Both the position numbers and the translations under genes were made by a program. A stretch of DNA of 64,000 nucleotides from Siansivirga zeaxanthinifaciens CC-SAMT-1 (GTDB taxonomy: Bacteria > Bacteroidota > Bacteroidia > Flavobacteriales > Flavobacteriaceae). Numbering within the stretch: position 1 is the first letter of the stretch; each line of letters opens with the position of its first letter. The stretch lies in NCBI RefSeq assembly GCF_000941055.1, contig NZ_CP007202.1:2492437-2556436 (forward strand), in the 5' to 3' direction. Below are positions 17,548-27,400 of the stretch, in pieces. Under the pieces are notes generated by a model. It worked only from the letters and a program-made list of their open reading frames with translations, did not search any database and had not been told where the DNA came from.

Positions 17548-18474
17548 TTAATTATCAATTATTTTGATGCCTTCCGTGTTTATTTTGGTTACATGAATAT
17601 CGAAATCAATGCCTGTAGTTGCATATACTTTTTCAATAGCATCTTTCACATTTACAGCTGTTTCCGAGCCTTTACTTAATGAAAAAATAGAAGGGCCAGA
17701 GCCTGAAATGCCAGCGCCTAAGGCACCTGCATCTAGCATGGCTTTTTTAACGTCTTGGTAATGTGGTATTAACTGACTTCTATAGGGCTCTACAATAACA
17801 TCTTTAAGTGATCTTTCTATTAAGCCAAAATCGCTGGTATGTAGGGCATGAATTAAACTTCCAAAATTAGCCCATTGCGTTACCGCATTGCTTAAGGCTA
17901 CATCTTTAGGAAGGATGGCACGCGCTTCGGATGTTTTTATTTCTATTTGCGGATGAATAATCGTCGCATATAAATCTTCTGGCGTTGGTATTTGCAAAAT
18001 TTCTAAAGGCTGCATGCTTTTAACCAGCGTAAAACCGCCAAGCATAGCAGGAGCTAGGTTATCGGCGTGTTCGCATTTACTTGCTAAGGCTTCGCCTTTA
18101 ACCGCAAACTCGGTTAATTGGGTTTTATTAAAAGGACGCCCTAAAAGTTCGTTCATACCAAAAACACTTCCAACCGCACTGGCAGCACTGCTACCAATAC
18201 CGCTTCCGGGTTTAATGTTTTTGTAAATTTCAATTTCAAATCCGAAATCGGGGTTAATAGCTTCATACATAGCCAATGCCGAAACACCTGCCACGTTTAA
18301 TTCGGCTTCAAACGGTAAATCGAAGCCTTCAATTTTAGTGATGTAAATCCCTTTTTTATCGGTTTTTCTAATAACCATGTCGTCTCCAACACTATCTAAA
18401 CAGAAGCCTAACACATCGAAACCACAAGCGACATTTGCAACGGTTGCCGGAGAAAATATTTTTATTTCGTTCAT
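17548..18474 (-). CDS. thrB: Homoserine kinase
   Basis: The 308-residue GHMP kinase phosphorylates homoserine. The N-terminal FSPATVANVACGFDVLGF, the ATP-binding loop KPGSGIGSSAASAVG (88-102) and the C-terminal GAGISGSGPSIFSLS are the three GHMP motifs. It lies 96 bp after thrA and 74 bp before thrC, giving the classical thrABC order under the Thr/Ile leader. Confidence 0.96.
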   Translation of the reverse strand: MNEIKIFSPATVANVACGFDVLGFCLDSVGDDMVIRKTDKKGIYITKIEGFDLPFEAELNVAGVSALAMYEAINPDFGFEIEIYKNIKPGSGIGSSAASAVGSVFGMNELLGRPFNKTQLTEFAVKGEALASKCEHADNLAPAMLGGFTLVKSMQPLEILQIPTPEDLYATIIHPQIEIKTSEARAILPKDVALSNAVTQWANFGSLIHALHTSDFGLIERSLKDVIVEPYRSQLIPHYQDVKKAMLDAGALGAGISGSGPSIFSLSKGSETAVNVKDAIEKVYATTGIDFDIHVTKINTEGIKIIDN

Positions 18475-18570
18475 TTTTATTTGAGAAAACAGAAAATAGA
18501 AAAAGCGAAGTGACTAATTTAAGTGTCTATATTCTAGCTTCTCTATTCTTTGTTCTTTTATCATTTTAAA

Positions 18571-21015
18571 TTAATCATTTCCAATTCTAATAATATCGGC
18601 GAACAAACCAGAAGCTGTTACTTCGGCACCTGCTCCCGCACCTTTAATAATCATAGGCTGTTCTGGGTAACGCTGGGTGTAAAACATAACAATATTATCT
18701 TTTCCTTTTAAATTAAAGAAAGGATGATCGCTAGGAATTTCCTGTAAACTCACACTGGCTTTTCCGTTGTTAAACTGCGCTACGTATTTTAACTGACAGC
18801 CTTTAGCTTTCGCTGAAGCATACAAACTTTGGTAATGCGCTTCATCGGCAATTAAAGTATCGTAAAAATCGGCTACCGAATCGCTTTTTAATCCAGCATC
18901 CGAAAGGAATGGTGTATTTTCAATATCTTCTAAATTCATTTCAACACCACTTTCACGAGCTAAAATTAAAATTTTACGCGCCACATCGACACCACTTAAA
19001 TCGATTCTTGGGTCTGGCTCGGTATATCCTTCGGCAGCAGCTTGTTTAACCACATCGTAAAACTTTGTAGTATCATCGAAATTATTAAATACAAAATTTA
19101 AACTACCAGATAATACCGCATGAATAGACGTGATTTTATCTCCCGAAGCTATTAAATTACCTAAAGTATCTATAATAGGTAAGCCCGCACCCACATTGGT
19201 TTCAAATAAAAATGGTGCATTGTATTTAAGCGATAAACGTTTTAATAATTTATAATTTTCGAAATCGCTAGAACAAGCAATTTTATTACAGGCAACCACG
19301 CCAATGCTTTCGCGTAAATATTGTGCATACAGTCCAGCCACGTCTTTATTTGCGGTAACATCAACAAAAATGCTGTTACGAAGGTTTAACGATTTGGTGC
19401 GCTCGAAAAAGCCTTCTAACGAAGCTGTTTCGCCACTAGCCAGTTGGTCTTTCCAATCGCTTAAATCTAATCCGTCTTCGTTGAAAATCATCTTTCTGGA
19501 ATTCGATAATCCAGCAATTCTTAAATTAATTTTTAGATTTTCTTTTAAGTATTTACGTTGTTGCTTGATTTGCTCCACCAATTTTTCACCCACATTACCA
19601 ACACCCGTAATAAATACATTGAGTTGTTTGGTTTTCGATTCGAAAAATTGTTCATGTAAGGTGTTCAGGGCTTTTTTAACATCTTTTTCTGCAATTACAG
19701 CCGAAATGTTTTTCTCTGAAGCCCCTTGAGCAATCGCTCTAATATTAATATTGTTTTTTCCTAAAGTGCTAAACATTTTACCGCTTATACCTTGATGGTT
19801 TTTCATGCTGTCGCCAACTAAAGCGATGATAGACAGGTCTTTTTCAACAATAATAGGATCTATTTTATTTAATGCAATTTCATTTTCGAAAGTAGCATCG
19901 ATTGCCGTTTTAGCCAATTCGGCATCGGTTTCGTTAATACCCAAACAAATAGAATGCTCAGACGATGCTTGCGTGATTAAAATCACATTTATTTTTTCTT
20001 GTGATAAGGTTTCAAACAAACGTTTAGAAAACCCAGGAATACCAACCATACCGCTGCCTTGAAGGGTTAACAAGGCAATATTAGAAATATTACTAATGCC
20101 TCTTACAGGCGAAGACGAAACAAAGGCATCGTTAGAAATAATGGTTCCAACAGCTTCTGGCTCTAATGTATTTTTAATATGAATTGGAATATTTAAATTT
20201 AAAACAGGCTGTACCGTTGGCGGATATAGAACTTTTGCACCAAAATGCGATAATTCCATGGCCTCTTGATACGATATTTTTTCAATAGGGTAAGCTTGCT
20301 TTACCAATTTCGGATTGGTAGTGAACATACCACTAACATCGGTCCAGATTTCTAACTGTTCAACGTTTAAAGCTGCTGCAACAATAGCCGCAGTAAAATC
20401 GGAACCACCGCGCCCCAAAGTCGTTTCTTCACCAGCAACCGATTTAGAAACAAAACCAGGTAAAATGGTAATGCTTTGCTTCGCTGTGTTGAAGTAAGTT
20501 TCAATATTTTTATTTGTAATACTGTAATTAACTTCTGCTTTGGTGAAGTTTGAATTGGTAATTATTAATTCCTGTGAATTTTTACGATCGGCCGAAAAAC
20601 CACGATTTTTCATCGTTTCGGCGATGATGTATGAAGATAATAATTCACCATAACTCACTAATTTATCGGATGTTTTTGGAGATAATTCATTAATTAAATA
20701 AATCCCATCTAATAAACTTTTAAGTTCGTTTAATCTTGCATCAACAAATGCAATAATTGGCGAGCTTTTATCCAGATTTAATTCATTTACAATATTAAAA
20801 TGAATATCTTTTATAATGTTAAACGACTCGGTGTAATTCGTGTCTTTTAATTGTGCCTGTTTACCAGCCAACAATAATTTATCGGTTATACCGCCAACAG
20901 CAGAAACCACACAGATTACAGAATCTTTTTTAGCATAATTTTCTAAAATGCTAATAACGTTATTTATGTTTTTTGCAGAACCTACAGAGGTGCCACCAAA
21001 TTTTAAAACCTTCAT
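18571..21015 (-). CDS. thrA: Bifunctional aspartokinase/homoserine dehydrogenase
   Basis: This 814-residue fusion catalyses the first and third steps of threonine synthesis. The aspartokinase half starts MKVLKFGGTSVGSAKN (KFGGTS at 5-10) and has TLGRGGSDFTAAIVAA. The middle contains two ACT-type regulatory regions (ALLTLQGSGMVGIPGFSKR and IIALVGDSMKNHQGISGK), which would bind threonine. The homoserine dehydrogenase half has FITGVGNVGEKLVEQI, the ETNVGAGLPIIDTL block, LSGSLNFVFN and AEGYTEPDPRIDLSGVDVARK. The length is typical of Bacteroidetes ThrA. An upstream leader peptide gene and hairpins point to attenuation. Confidence 0.97.
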   Translation of the reverse strand: MKVLKFGGTSVGSAKNINNVISILENYAKKDSVICVVSAVGGITDKLLLAGKQAQLKDTNYTESFNIIKDIHFNIVNELNLDKSSPIIAFVDARLNELKSLLDGIYLINELSPKTSDKLVSYGELLSSYIIAETMKNRGFSADRKNSQELIITNSNFTKAEVNYSITNKNIETYFNTAKQSITILPGFVSKSVAGEETTLGRGGSDFTAAIVAAALNVEQLEIWTDVSGMFTTNPKLVKQAYPIEKISYQEAMELSHFGAKVLYPPTVQPVLNLNIPIHIKNTLEPEAVGTIISNDAFVSSSPVRGISNISNIALLTLQGSGMVGIPGFSKRLFETLSQEKINVILITQASSEHSICLGINETDAELAKTAIDATFENEIALNKIDPIIVEKDLSIIALVGDSMKNHQGISGKMFSTLGKNNINIRAIAQGASEKNISAVIAEKDVKKALNTLHEQFFESKTKQLNVFITGVGNVGEKLVEQIKQQRKYLKENLKINLRIAGLSNSRKMIFNEDGLDLSDWKDQLASGETASLEGFFERTKSLNLRNSIFVDVTANKDVAGLYAQYLRESIGVVACNKIACSSDFENYKLLKRLSLKYNAPFLFETNVGAGLPIIDTLGNLIASGDKITSIHAVLSGSLNFVFNNFDDTTKFYDVVKQAAAEGYTEPDPRIDLSGVDVARKILILARESGVEMNLEDIENTPFLSDAGLKSDSVADFYDTLIADEAHYQSLYASAKAKGCQLKYVAQFNNGKASVSLQEIPSDHPFFNLKGKDNIVMFYTQRYPEQPMIIKGAGAGAEVTASGLFADIIRIGND

Positions 21016-21054
21016 TTTTTAATGAATTGATAATTGAAAAAATATGTTTTGAAA

Positions 21055-21075
21055 TTGTAATTTGTGAAATTACAA
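21055..21075 (-). promoter_or_regulatory. AU-rich hairpin between the Thr leader peptide and thrA
   Basis: A perfect 9-bp stem (TTGTAATTT/AAATTACAA) with a 3-nt loop lies between the leader stop codon and the thrA start. A short U-run (T6) follows about 14 nt later. It may be part of an attenuator or cover the thrA ribosome entry site; its role is inferred from position. Confidence 0.45.
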
Positions 21076-21097
21076 AAATTGCCTGAAGAATATATAA

Positions 21098-21205
21098 CTA
21101 ACAACCCCAAAGGGTTGTAATCATTGTAGTTGTTCCAATAATAGACGTGTTTCCTTTTGAAAAAAAAGGGAAGATGGTACGTGTATTTTGGTTTAAATGA
21201 TTCAT
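21098..21205 (-). CDS. Threonine operon leader peptide (Thr/Ile-rich, 35 residues)
   Basis: An ATG at 21205 opens a 35-codon frame ending in TAG at 21098, 82 bp upstream of thrA. The peptide carries 8 Thr and 4 Ile, with the dense run NTSIIGTTTMITTLWGC at its end. Thr plus Ile codons are what the ribosome reads in the E. coli thr leader. The last codons (ACA ACC ... GGT TGT) themselves form a 7-bp GC-containing hairpin at 21101-21118. A -7 box at 21228-21235 places transcription start just in front of this ATG. The annotation is inferred from composition, position and structure; sequence conservation should settle it. Confidence 0.8.
   Translation of the reverse strand: MNHLNQNTRTIFPFFSKGNTSIIGTTTMITTLWGC
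21101..21118 (-). promoter_or_regulatory. Hairpin inside the Thr leader peptide gene (attenuator element)
   Basis: ACAACCC and GGGTTGT pair perfectly around a 4-nt loop. The left arm contains the last two Thr codons of the leader and the right arm the last Gly and Cys codons. An upstream AACAAC over the Thr25-26 codons could pair with GTTGTT instead. No poly-U follows directly, so whether it stops transcription or blocks translation is open. Confidence 0.6.
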
Positions 21206-21227
21206 TGTTTCTTGTAATAGAACAATT

Positions 21228-21235
21228 CAAAAGTA
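21228..21235 (-). promoter_or_regulatory. Predicted -7 promoter box of the thr operon
   Basis: Reads TACTTTTG on the minus strand, an exact TAnnTTTG match, ending 22 nt upstream of the leader ATG. This makes starts further upstream unlikely and leaves the 35-codon leader as the first open frame in the mRNA. Confidence 0.55.
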
Positions 21236-21355
21236 TTACTTTTAGCCAAATAAAAAAACTAAACTTATTTTTTTACAGTATTCTTATATTGAATTGATTT
21301 TCTTTTAATTTAATTAACCAATATAAATAAGTTTTGAAAAATTGATAATTAGCGA

Positions 21356-22909
21356 ATGAAGATATTTTCTAAAGAACAAATTTACGAAGGCGACCGTTTA
21401 ACTATAGAGCGCCAAAATATTTCCTCAACAGATTTAATGGAGCGTGCGGGTTCACAAATATTTAATTGGATGCATTTACGAATGCAAGGCGCTCAAGTTC
21501 CTATTCATGTATTTTGCGGTATTGGAAATAATGGAGGCGATGGCCTGGTGCTATCCAGACAGCTTATTTTAGATGGTTATAATGTAAAAACCTATATTGT
21601 AAACTACAGCGATAAACGGTCTAAAGATTTTTTAATTAATTACGACCGAATTAAAAATGTTACGAAAAAGTGGCCAGAACTATTAACTTCTATTGAAGAT
21701 TTTCCTGAAATTCAAAAGGACGATATTATTGTGGATGCCATTTTTGGAATAGGATTAAACCGTCCGGTAGATACATGGGTGAAAGATCTTTTTGTGTATT
21801 TAAATGAAACAAAAGCCTTCACTTTATCGATAGATATTCCATCGGGTTTACAAACAGATCAAGTACCTGTTGATGAAACGGCCGTTATAAAAGCAGGCTA
21901 TACTTTAAGTTTTGTAACGCCTAAATTGGTTTTCTTTTTACCCGAAACCAGTAAATATACCCAACAATGGGAAACGTTGGATATTGGCATTGATCCTGAA
22001 TTTTTGTACACAACTACAACCGAAGCAGAGTTAATAGGAAAACATGAAGTTTTACCAATTTATAAACCCAGAGATAAATTTTCTCATAAAGTAACCTATG
22101 GACATAGTGTTATAATAGGAGGGAGTTATGGTAAAACAGGTGCAGTAACTTTGGCCAGTCGCGCTGCTTTATCTGCAGGTTCGGGATTAATTACAGCCTA
22201 TGTGCCTAAATGTGGTTATATACCTTTACAAACGGCGTTTCCAGAAGCAATGGTTTTAACCAGTGATAGTGATGTTTTAATATCGAATATTAATTTTGAT
22301 ATAAAAGCTTCGGCCATTGGTATAGGTATGGGCTTAGGAACCGCTGGTGAAACTGTTCTGGCCTTTGAAGGTTTTTTAAAATCAAATACAAGTCCGTTAG
22401 TTATTGATGCCGATGCTTTAAATATCATTTCAGAAAATAAAAATTTATTAAAATTATTACCGAAGCAATCGGTTTTAACGCCGCACCCTAAGGAATTAGA
22501 ACGTTTAGTAGGTGTGTGGAAAGATGATTTTTACAAATTGGATAAAGTAAAATCCCTTTCAAAAACATACGACCTTATTGTTGTAATTAAAGGTGCTAAC
22601 ACCATCACCGTTTATCAAGATAAATTATACATTAACACCACAGGCAATCCTGGATTAGCAACTGCTGGCACTGGCGATGTTTTAACGGGCATCATTACAG
22701 GATTAATTTCGCAGTCGTACGAACCTTTAACTGCGGCTATTTTTGGAGTGTATTTACACGGAAAATCTGCAGATATAGCAGTTGAAGATTATGGCTATCA
22801 AAGCTTAATAGCAAGCCATATCATAGATTATCTCGGGGAAGCTTTTAAAGATTTATTTAAGCAACCCGAACAAGCACCACAAGCAAACGAAACTACAGAA
22901 GAATCCTAA
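21356..22909 (+). CDS. nnr: Bifunctional NAD(P)H-hydrate epimerase / ADP-dependent dehydratase
   Basis: The 517-residue fusion repairs hydrated NAD(P)H. The N-terminal YjeF-type epimerase domain (about 1-215) shows VFCGIGNNGGDGLVLSRQL and DIIVDAIFGIGLNRPV, then LSIDIPSGLQTD. The C-terminal kinase-like dehydratase domain (about 225-500) shows GHSVIIGGSYGKTGAVTLA, SPLVIDADALN, VLTPHPKELERL and TTGNPGLATAGTGDVLTG. Length and domain order are normal for bacterial Nnr (YjeF). A terminator follows directly after the stop codon. Confidence 0.95.
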   Translation: MKIFSKEQIYEGDRLTIERQNISSTDLMERAGSQIFNWMHLRMQGAQVPIHVFCGIGNNGGDGLVLSRQLILDGYNVKTYIVNYSDKRSKDFLINYDRIKNVTKKWPELLTSIEDFPEIQKDDIIVDAIFGIGLNRPVDTWVKDLFVYLNETKAFTLSIDIPSGLQTDQVPVDETAVIKAGYTLSFVTPKLVFFLPETSKYTQQWETLDIGIDPEFLYTTTTEAELIGKHEVLPIYKPRDKFSHKVTYGHSVIIGGSYGKTGAVTLASRAALSAGSGLITAYVPKCGYIPLQTAFPEAMVLTSDSDVLISNINFDIKASAIGIGMGLGTAGETVLAFEGFLKSNTSPLVIDADALNIISENKNLLKLLPKQSVLTPHPKELERLVGVWKDDFYKLDKVKSLSKTYDLIVVIKGANTITVYQDKLYINTTGNPGLATAGTGDVLTGIITGLISQSYEPLTAAIFGVYLHGKSADIAVEDYGYQSLIASHIIDYLGEAFKDLFKQPEQAPQANETTEES

Positions 22910-22911
22910 AC

Positions 22912-22940
22912 AAAAAAGCCACTTTTTAAGTGGCTTTTTT
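22912..22940. terminator. Bidirectional intrinsic terminator
   Basis: A perfect 13-bp inverted repeat (core AGCCACTT/AAGTGGCT, loop TTT) starts with A6 and ends with T6. It lies between the convergent nnr and TlpA-like genes and would serve both. Confidence 0.9.
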
Positions 22941-22960
22941 GTTTTTGAACAGTGTTTGTT

Positions 22961-23992
22961 TTAGATTTCTAAAGTATCAAACAACTCTCTAATGTCTGGA
23001 CTTGAAGGTCTTGGAGCATCTGGAGTTACAATATTCCCATCGGGATCGATTAATAAAAATCGAGGAATACCTTTAATTTTATAAGCTTCAACAAAGGCAG
23101 ATTTCCATCCTTCTGGTGCCATTATTTGAATGCCACCTAATTCTTTATCGGCTACCATAGCTTTCCAATCTGCTTTTGCTTTATCCCAAGAACCACCATG
23201 CGTTCTATCGTCGTCAATAGACAAACTTACAAAGTGAATGTTTTTACCGTGGTAGTCTGCTTCTAATGCTTTTAAAGAAGGAATTTCGCCTTTACATGGT
23301 CCGCACCAAGTAGCCCAAACATCAACATAAACATATTTTCCTTTTAAATCGGATAATGACGTTGTACCACCTTTGTAATTTTCGTAATTCTCGAAAGTAG
23401 GTGAGGGCGCTCCTTTATATAACGTTGTTTTTAAAGCTATTTTATCTAAAACATAGCTTTTGTAGTAGTTAAGCATTGGCTTTAAACTTCCTTTTAAGTC
23501 ATTGGTAATAGACGTATCGATATTTACATTAGAATCATAGAATTCGCTTAAGGTTTTATCTATTTTACTAAATTCAGTTTCTAAATCTTCAGTTTTTAAA
23601 TCACTTAAAGCATCTACATCCAATAAATTTTCTCTTAATAAAGAATGCTTAGCTAAAAAATTATTGTGCTCGGCACCTTCGCCACTAAATGTAATAGACT
23701 CGTCAAATTCCTTTGTGTCTAAGGTAAATTCAATATCAAATCCATTTTTAAGGAAAATCGTTGCAGATTCTTTACCATCATATAAACTATAAAGACCTGT
23801 TGGCACTTTTAAAGTATCTTTTAAAGTACCATCTTCATTAACTTTAATAGTTTTAGAAAACGTTCTGTTGGCAATAAAAATAGAATCACTGTTTTTATCT
23901 GTAATTTTTCCAGAAATTGTAACGTAATCTTTAGGAGCTTGTTTACATGCTATAATTGAAGCAGCAACGGTTAATAATAATAATTTTTTCAT
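22961..23992 (-). CDS. TlpA-like thioredoxin-fold lipoprotein with DUF4369-type N-terminus
   Basis: The 343-residue protein has a lipoprotein signal peptide (lipobox SIIAC, Cys 16). Residues about 22-120 look like the DUF4369 beta domain found ahead of Bacteroidetes thioredoxins (ITDKNSDSIFIANRTF, then GLYSLYDGKE). The C-terminal third is a TlpA/ResA thioredoxin domain with DVWATWCGPCKGEIPSL; the redox CGPC is at 230-233 and the cis-Pro segment is KGIPRFLLID. It should act as a membrane-anchored periplasmic thiol reductase. A -7 box lies at 24019-24026. Confidence 0.92.
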   Translation of the reverse strand: MKKLLLLTVAASIIACKQAPKDYVTISGKITDKNSDSIFIANRTFSKTIKVNEDGTLKDTLKVPTGLYSLYDGKESATIFLKNGFDIEFTLDTKEFDESITFSGEGAEHNNFLAKHSLLRENLLDVDALSDLKTEDLETEFSKIDKTLSEFYDSNVNIDTSITNDLKGSLKPMLNYYKSYVLDKIALKTTLYKGAPSPTFENYENYKGGTTSLSDLKGKYVYVDVWATWCGPCKGEIPSLKALEADYHGKNIHFVSLSIDDDRTHGGSWDKAKADWKAMVADKELGGIQIMAPEGWKSAFVEAYKIKGIPRFLLIDPDGNIVTPDAPRPSSPDIRELFDTLEI

Positions 23993-24000
23993 TTATTAAT

Positions 24001-24451
24001 TTAATGATTATTAGACTCCAAAAGTAAAAATTATAAAATGGTTTTTGTAATATTTACATTATAATTAACATTTTAAAATTTAAAATTGTAAGAGTATTAC
24101 GCAAGGAGTATAAGATTATACTTTACTGAAAAACAATTAGTTATAACAACAACCTAGCTTTAATTACAAATAAACGTTTAAAAAATACATTTTGTCTAAA
24201 TAAGGCGCAATTGCTTGATTATTAGTTCTTTTAAATCTATATTTACATAACCCTCATTCTACAAAATTCAACCTCCTTTTTTTAAATAAATATTTCTCTC
24301 TCAATAAAGCATTTTGATTAATAGCAAATTAAAGATGCCCTCGTCTTACTCTAGAATGATAAAGTTTTAATTTATTCTTTTTACGGAATAAATAATGACT
24401 TTCATTACCATTTATGTTAACAATCATTTTAATTAATCAAACAAAAATGCC
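24001..24451. other. Intergenic region of about 450 bp
   Basis: Very AT-rich, with no open frame of note on either strand. It holds the divergent promoters of the TlpA-like gene and the large surface protein gene. The box TATATTTA near 24240 is the best candidate for the latter but departs from the consensus, and would imply a leader of about 200 nt. I see no tRNA, riboswitch or repeat in it. Confidence 0.6.
24019..24026 (-). promoter_or_regulatory. Predicted -7 promoter box for the TlpA-like gene
   Basis: Reads TACTTTTG on the minus strand, matching TAnnTTTG, about 27 nt upstream of the start codon. Confidence 0.5.
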
Positions 24452-27400
24452 ATGTTAATGTACAACTTTACTAGAAAATTAAAAAACCAATGGCTATGCA
24501 AATCAAATTGGTTTTATTTGAATTTTAAAAGCATGAATTATTTAATAATTTTCATGCTTTTTTTATTGAGTGCAGTTACAGCAAATGCACAAGCAGTTCC
24601 TCTACAATCTAGTGTTATTGCTGGTTTTGGAGTAGATGCCGATATCGAGGCTGATATTATTTCCTTTGGAAATTTAGCTGCCAGCGGAACCGACGACTGG
24701 TTCGATTACGCGACCGGAGAACCTGGGAAAGGTATTATTGATATTTCCAGTATTCCTGCCGGTTTACAAGCTGGAGCCAATGTTGCAGTTCAATTAGGAA
24801 TGGCTCAAAATGTCTTTTATGTCGATTCTAATAATCGCACCTGGTTAGACGCCTTGTATGCCAGAGACCAACGAACTAATGGAAACAATAAAGATGCCAC
24901 GGTTTTTGGTGCAGCAAGTGACAAAAATATAGCCAACCCTTTAACTTGGACTGTTAAAAATGGTGATGTTCCTCAAAAAAATGACATCATCGATGTGTAT
25001 GCACATTTAAGACGAGAAGCGCCTTTTGGAGGTGCCTTTGCAGGTCAAGAATTTGCATTAGTTGGAGCCTCGACCAGAAGTCAGGATGGGACTAGCTATA
25101 TTGATTTTGAATATTTTAGAGGAAAAATAGATGTTTCAAATACAGGTTTGGTTTATGAAGAGCCTTTGAATTACGGATTGGAAGGTGGCCATACCGCTTT
25201 TAAATTTGATACCGATGGTATACCAACGCAATTAGGAGACATCATCTTATCTGTAAATTACACCAATGGTGGTAATGTAGCCGATATTAGAATTTTCGTT
25301 TGGGTAGATTTAGAGGGTATTGGAGCTGCCGAGTTACAAGCTTATAATGCACTGCCTAATTTACCGTTCCTTTTTGGAGATGGTAACGGCGGGTTCGATT
25401 ATTATGATGGGGGAACGGATGCCGGCACTTATGGCTATGCTCAAATTGTTCCAAAAGGCGGGCAAACCGCTATATGGGCTCAAGTAAATAGTGATGCCGT
25501 TGAAGGTACTCCTTGGCCTACCATTGATAAAGGCGGATCGCCAACTGCCGATGGTTTATATCCTCAATTTGGTTTTGCTGAAATAGCTATTAATGCTACT
25601 GCTTTTGGTTTAGATAGTAATTCTGATTCTGGAGCACCTTGTGAAAGTCCGTTTGGAAGTTTTCTTGTAAAAACAAGATCTTCCGATTCTTTTGTAGCTG
25701 AACTTAAAGATTTAGTGGGGCCTTTCGATTTTGGAGATGTTGTAGAAATAGAACCTCAAATTGCAGAGAATTGTACGCAGGGTAGTAAGGTTTTAACAGC
25801 CAGTCTAATCAATCCCGGACAATTAATTATAAATTACAGTTGGTTTAAAGATGGTGTATATACCGGAATAACAGGATCGCAATTTACAGTTACAGAGCCT
25901 GGCATACATACTTATACAGTTTATGCGACTGCCGGAACAACAGATCCTGTAACAGGTTTACCTGATTCTAGTTGTTTTAACACCGCGCAAATAGATTCTG
26001 AACCTGGTTCCGATTTAAGTATCCTATGTCCTACAGATCCTAATATTTCTTGTACCGATCAAACGGGAATAAGCACTGCTTTTACAACGTTTTTAGGCGG
26101 ACTAAATATTACGGGCGGTGTCGGAACCGTAGACACAAAAATTTATATTGGTGGAACACTAGGAACCGATTGTGTTGCTACTGGTACTTTATATGATAAT
26201 ACGTATCAATTCCCCGATTTTTCTTGTGTGGGAGGATCTTTAGATGTTCATTTTGTTGTTTCTGATGAATGTGGACAAATAGAATGTTGTACAGCTACTT
26301 TTACTGTTCTACCAGATACCAAAGCACCAACCTTTGATGCAGCCCCAGCAGATATCGCTGATATTAGCTGTGATGCTGCGCTACCAACTCAGGAAACCCT
26401 AACAGCTTCCGATGATTGTAGCACGGTGAATGTCGTGGCTAGTGTAGATCCTTATGAGCGTGATATCTGTGGTGGTAACACCATTACCTACCGCTGGGTA
26501 GCAACCGATGCTTGTAATAATGAAACGGTAGTAACCAAGTCATTCAACATTTTACCAGATACCAAAGCACCAACCTTTGATGCAGACCCAGCAGATATCG
26601 CTGATATTAGCTGTGATGCTGCGCTACCAACTCAGGAAACTCTAACAGCTTCCGATGATTGTAGCATGGTGAATGTCGTGGCTATTGTAGATCCTTATGA
26701 GCGTGATATCTGTGGTGGTAACACCGTAACCTACCGCTGGGTAGCAACCGATGCTTGTAATAATGAAACGGTAGTAACCAAATCATTTAACATTTTACCA
26801 GATACCAAAGCACCAACCTTTGATGCAGCCCCAGCAGATATCGCTGATATTAGCTGTGATGCTGCGCTACCAACTCAGGAAACCCTAACAGATTCCGATG
26901 ATTGTAGCACGGTGAATGTCGTGGCTAGTGTGGATCCTTATGTACGTGATATCTGTGGTGGTAACACCGTAACCTACCGCTGGGTAGCAACCGATGCTTG
27001 TAATAATGAAACGGTAGTAACCAAGTCATTTAACATCTTACCAGATACCAAAGCACCAACCTTTGATGCAGCCCCAGCAGATATCGCTGATATTAGCTGT
27101 GATGCTGCGCTACCAACTCAGGAAACTCTAACAGCTTCCGATGATTGTAGCACGGTGAATGTCGTGGCTAGTGTAGATCCTTATGTACGTGATATCTGTG
27201 GTGGTAACACCGTTACCTACCGCTGGGTAGCAACCGATGCTTGTAATAATGAAACGGTAGTAACCAAGTCATTCAACATCTTACCAGATACCAAAGCACC
27301 AACCTTTGATGCAGCCCCAGCAGATATCGCTGATATTAGCTGTGATGCTGCGCTACCAACTCAGGAAACCCTAACAGCTTCCGATGATTGTAGCACGGTG

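Noticed and set aside
21012..21230. A 72-codon frame on the minus strand upstream of thrA
   Set aside because: Its start codon overlaps the -7 promoter box and its composition is random-looking; the 35-codon Thr/Ile frame in another phase explains the region better.
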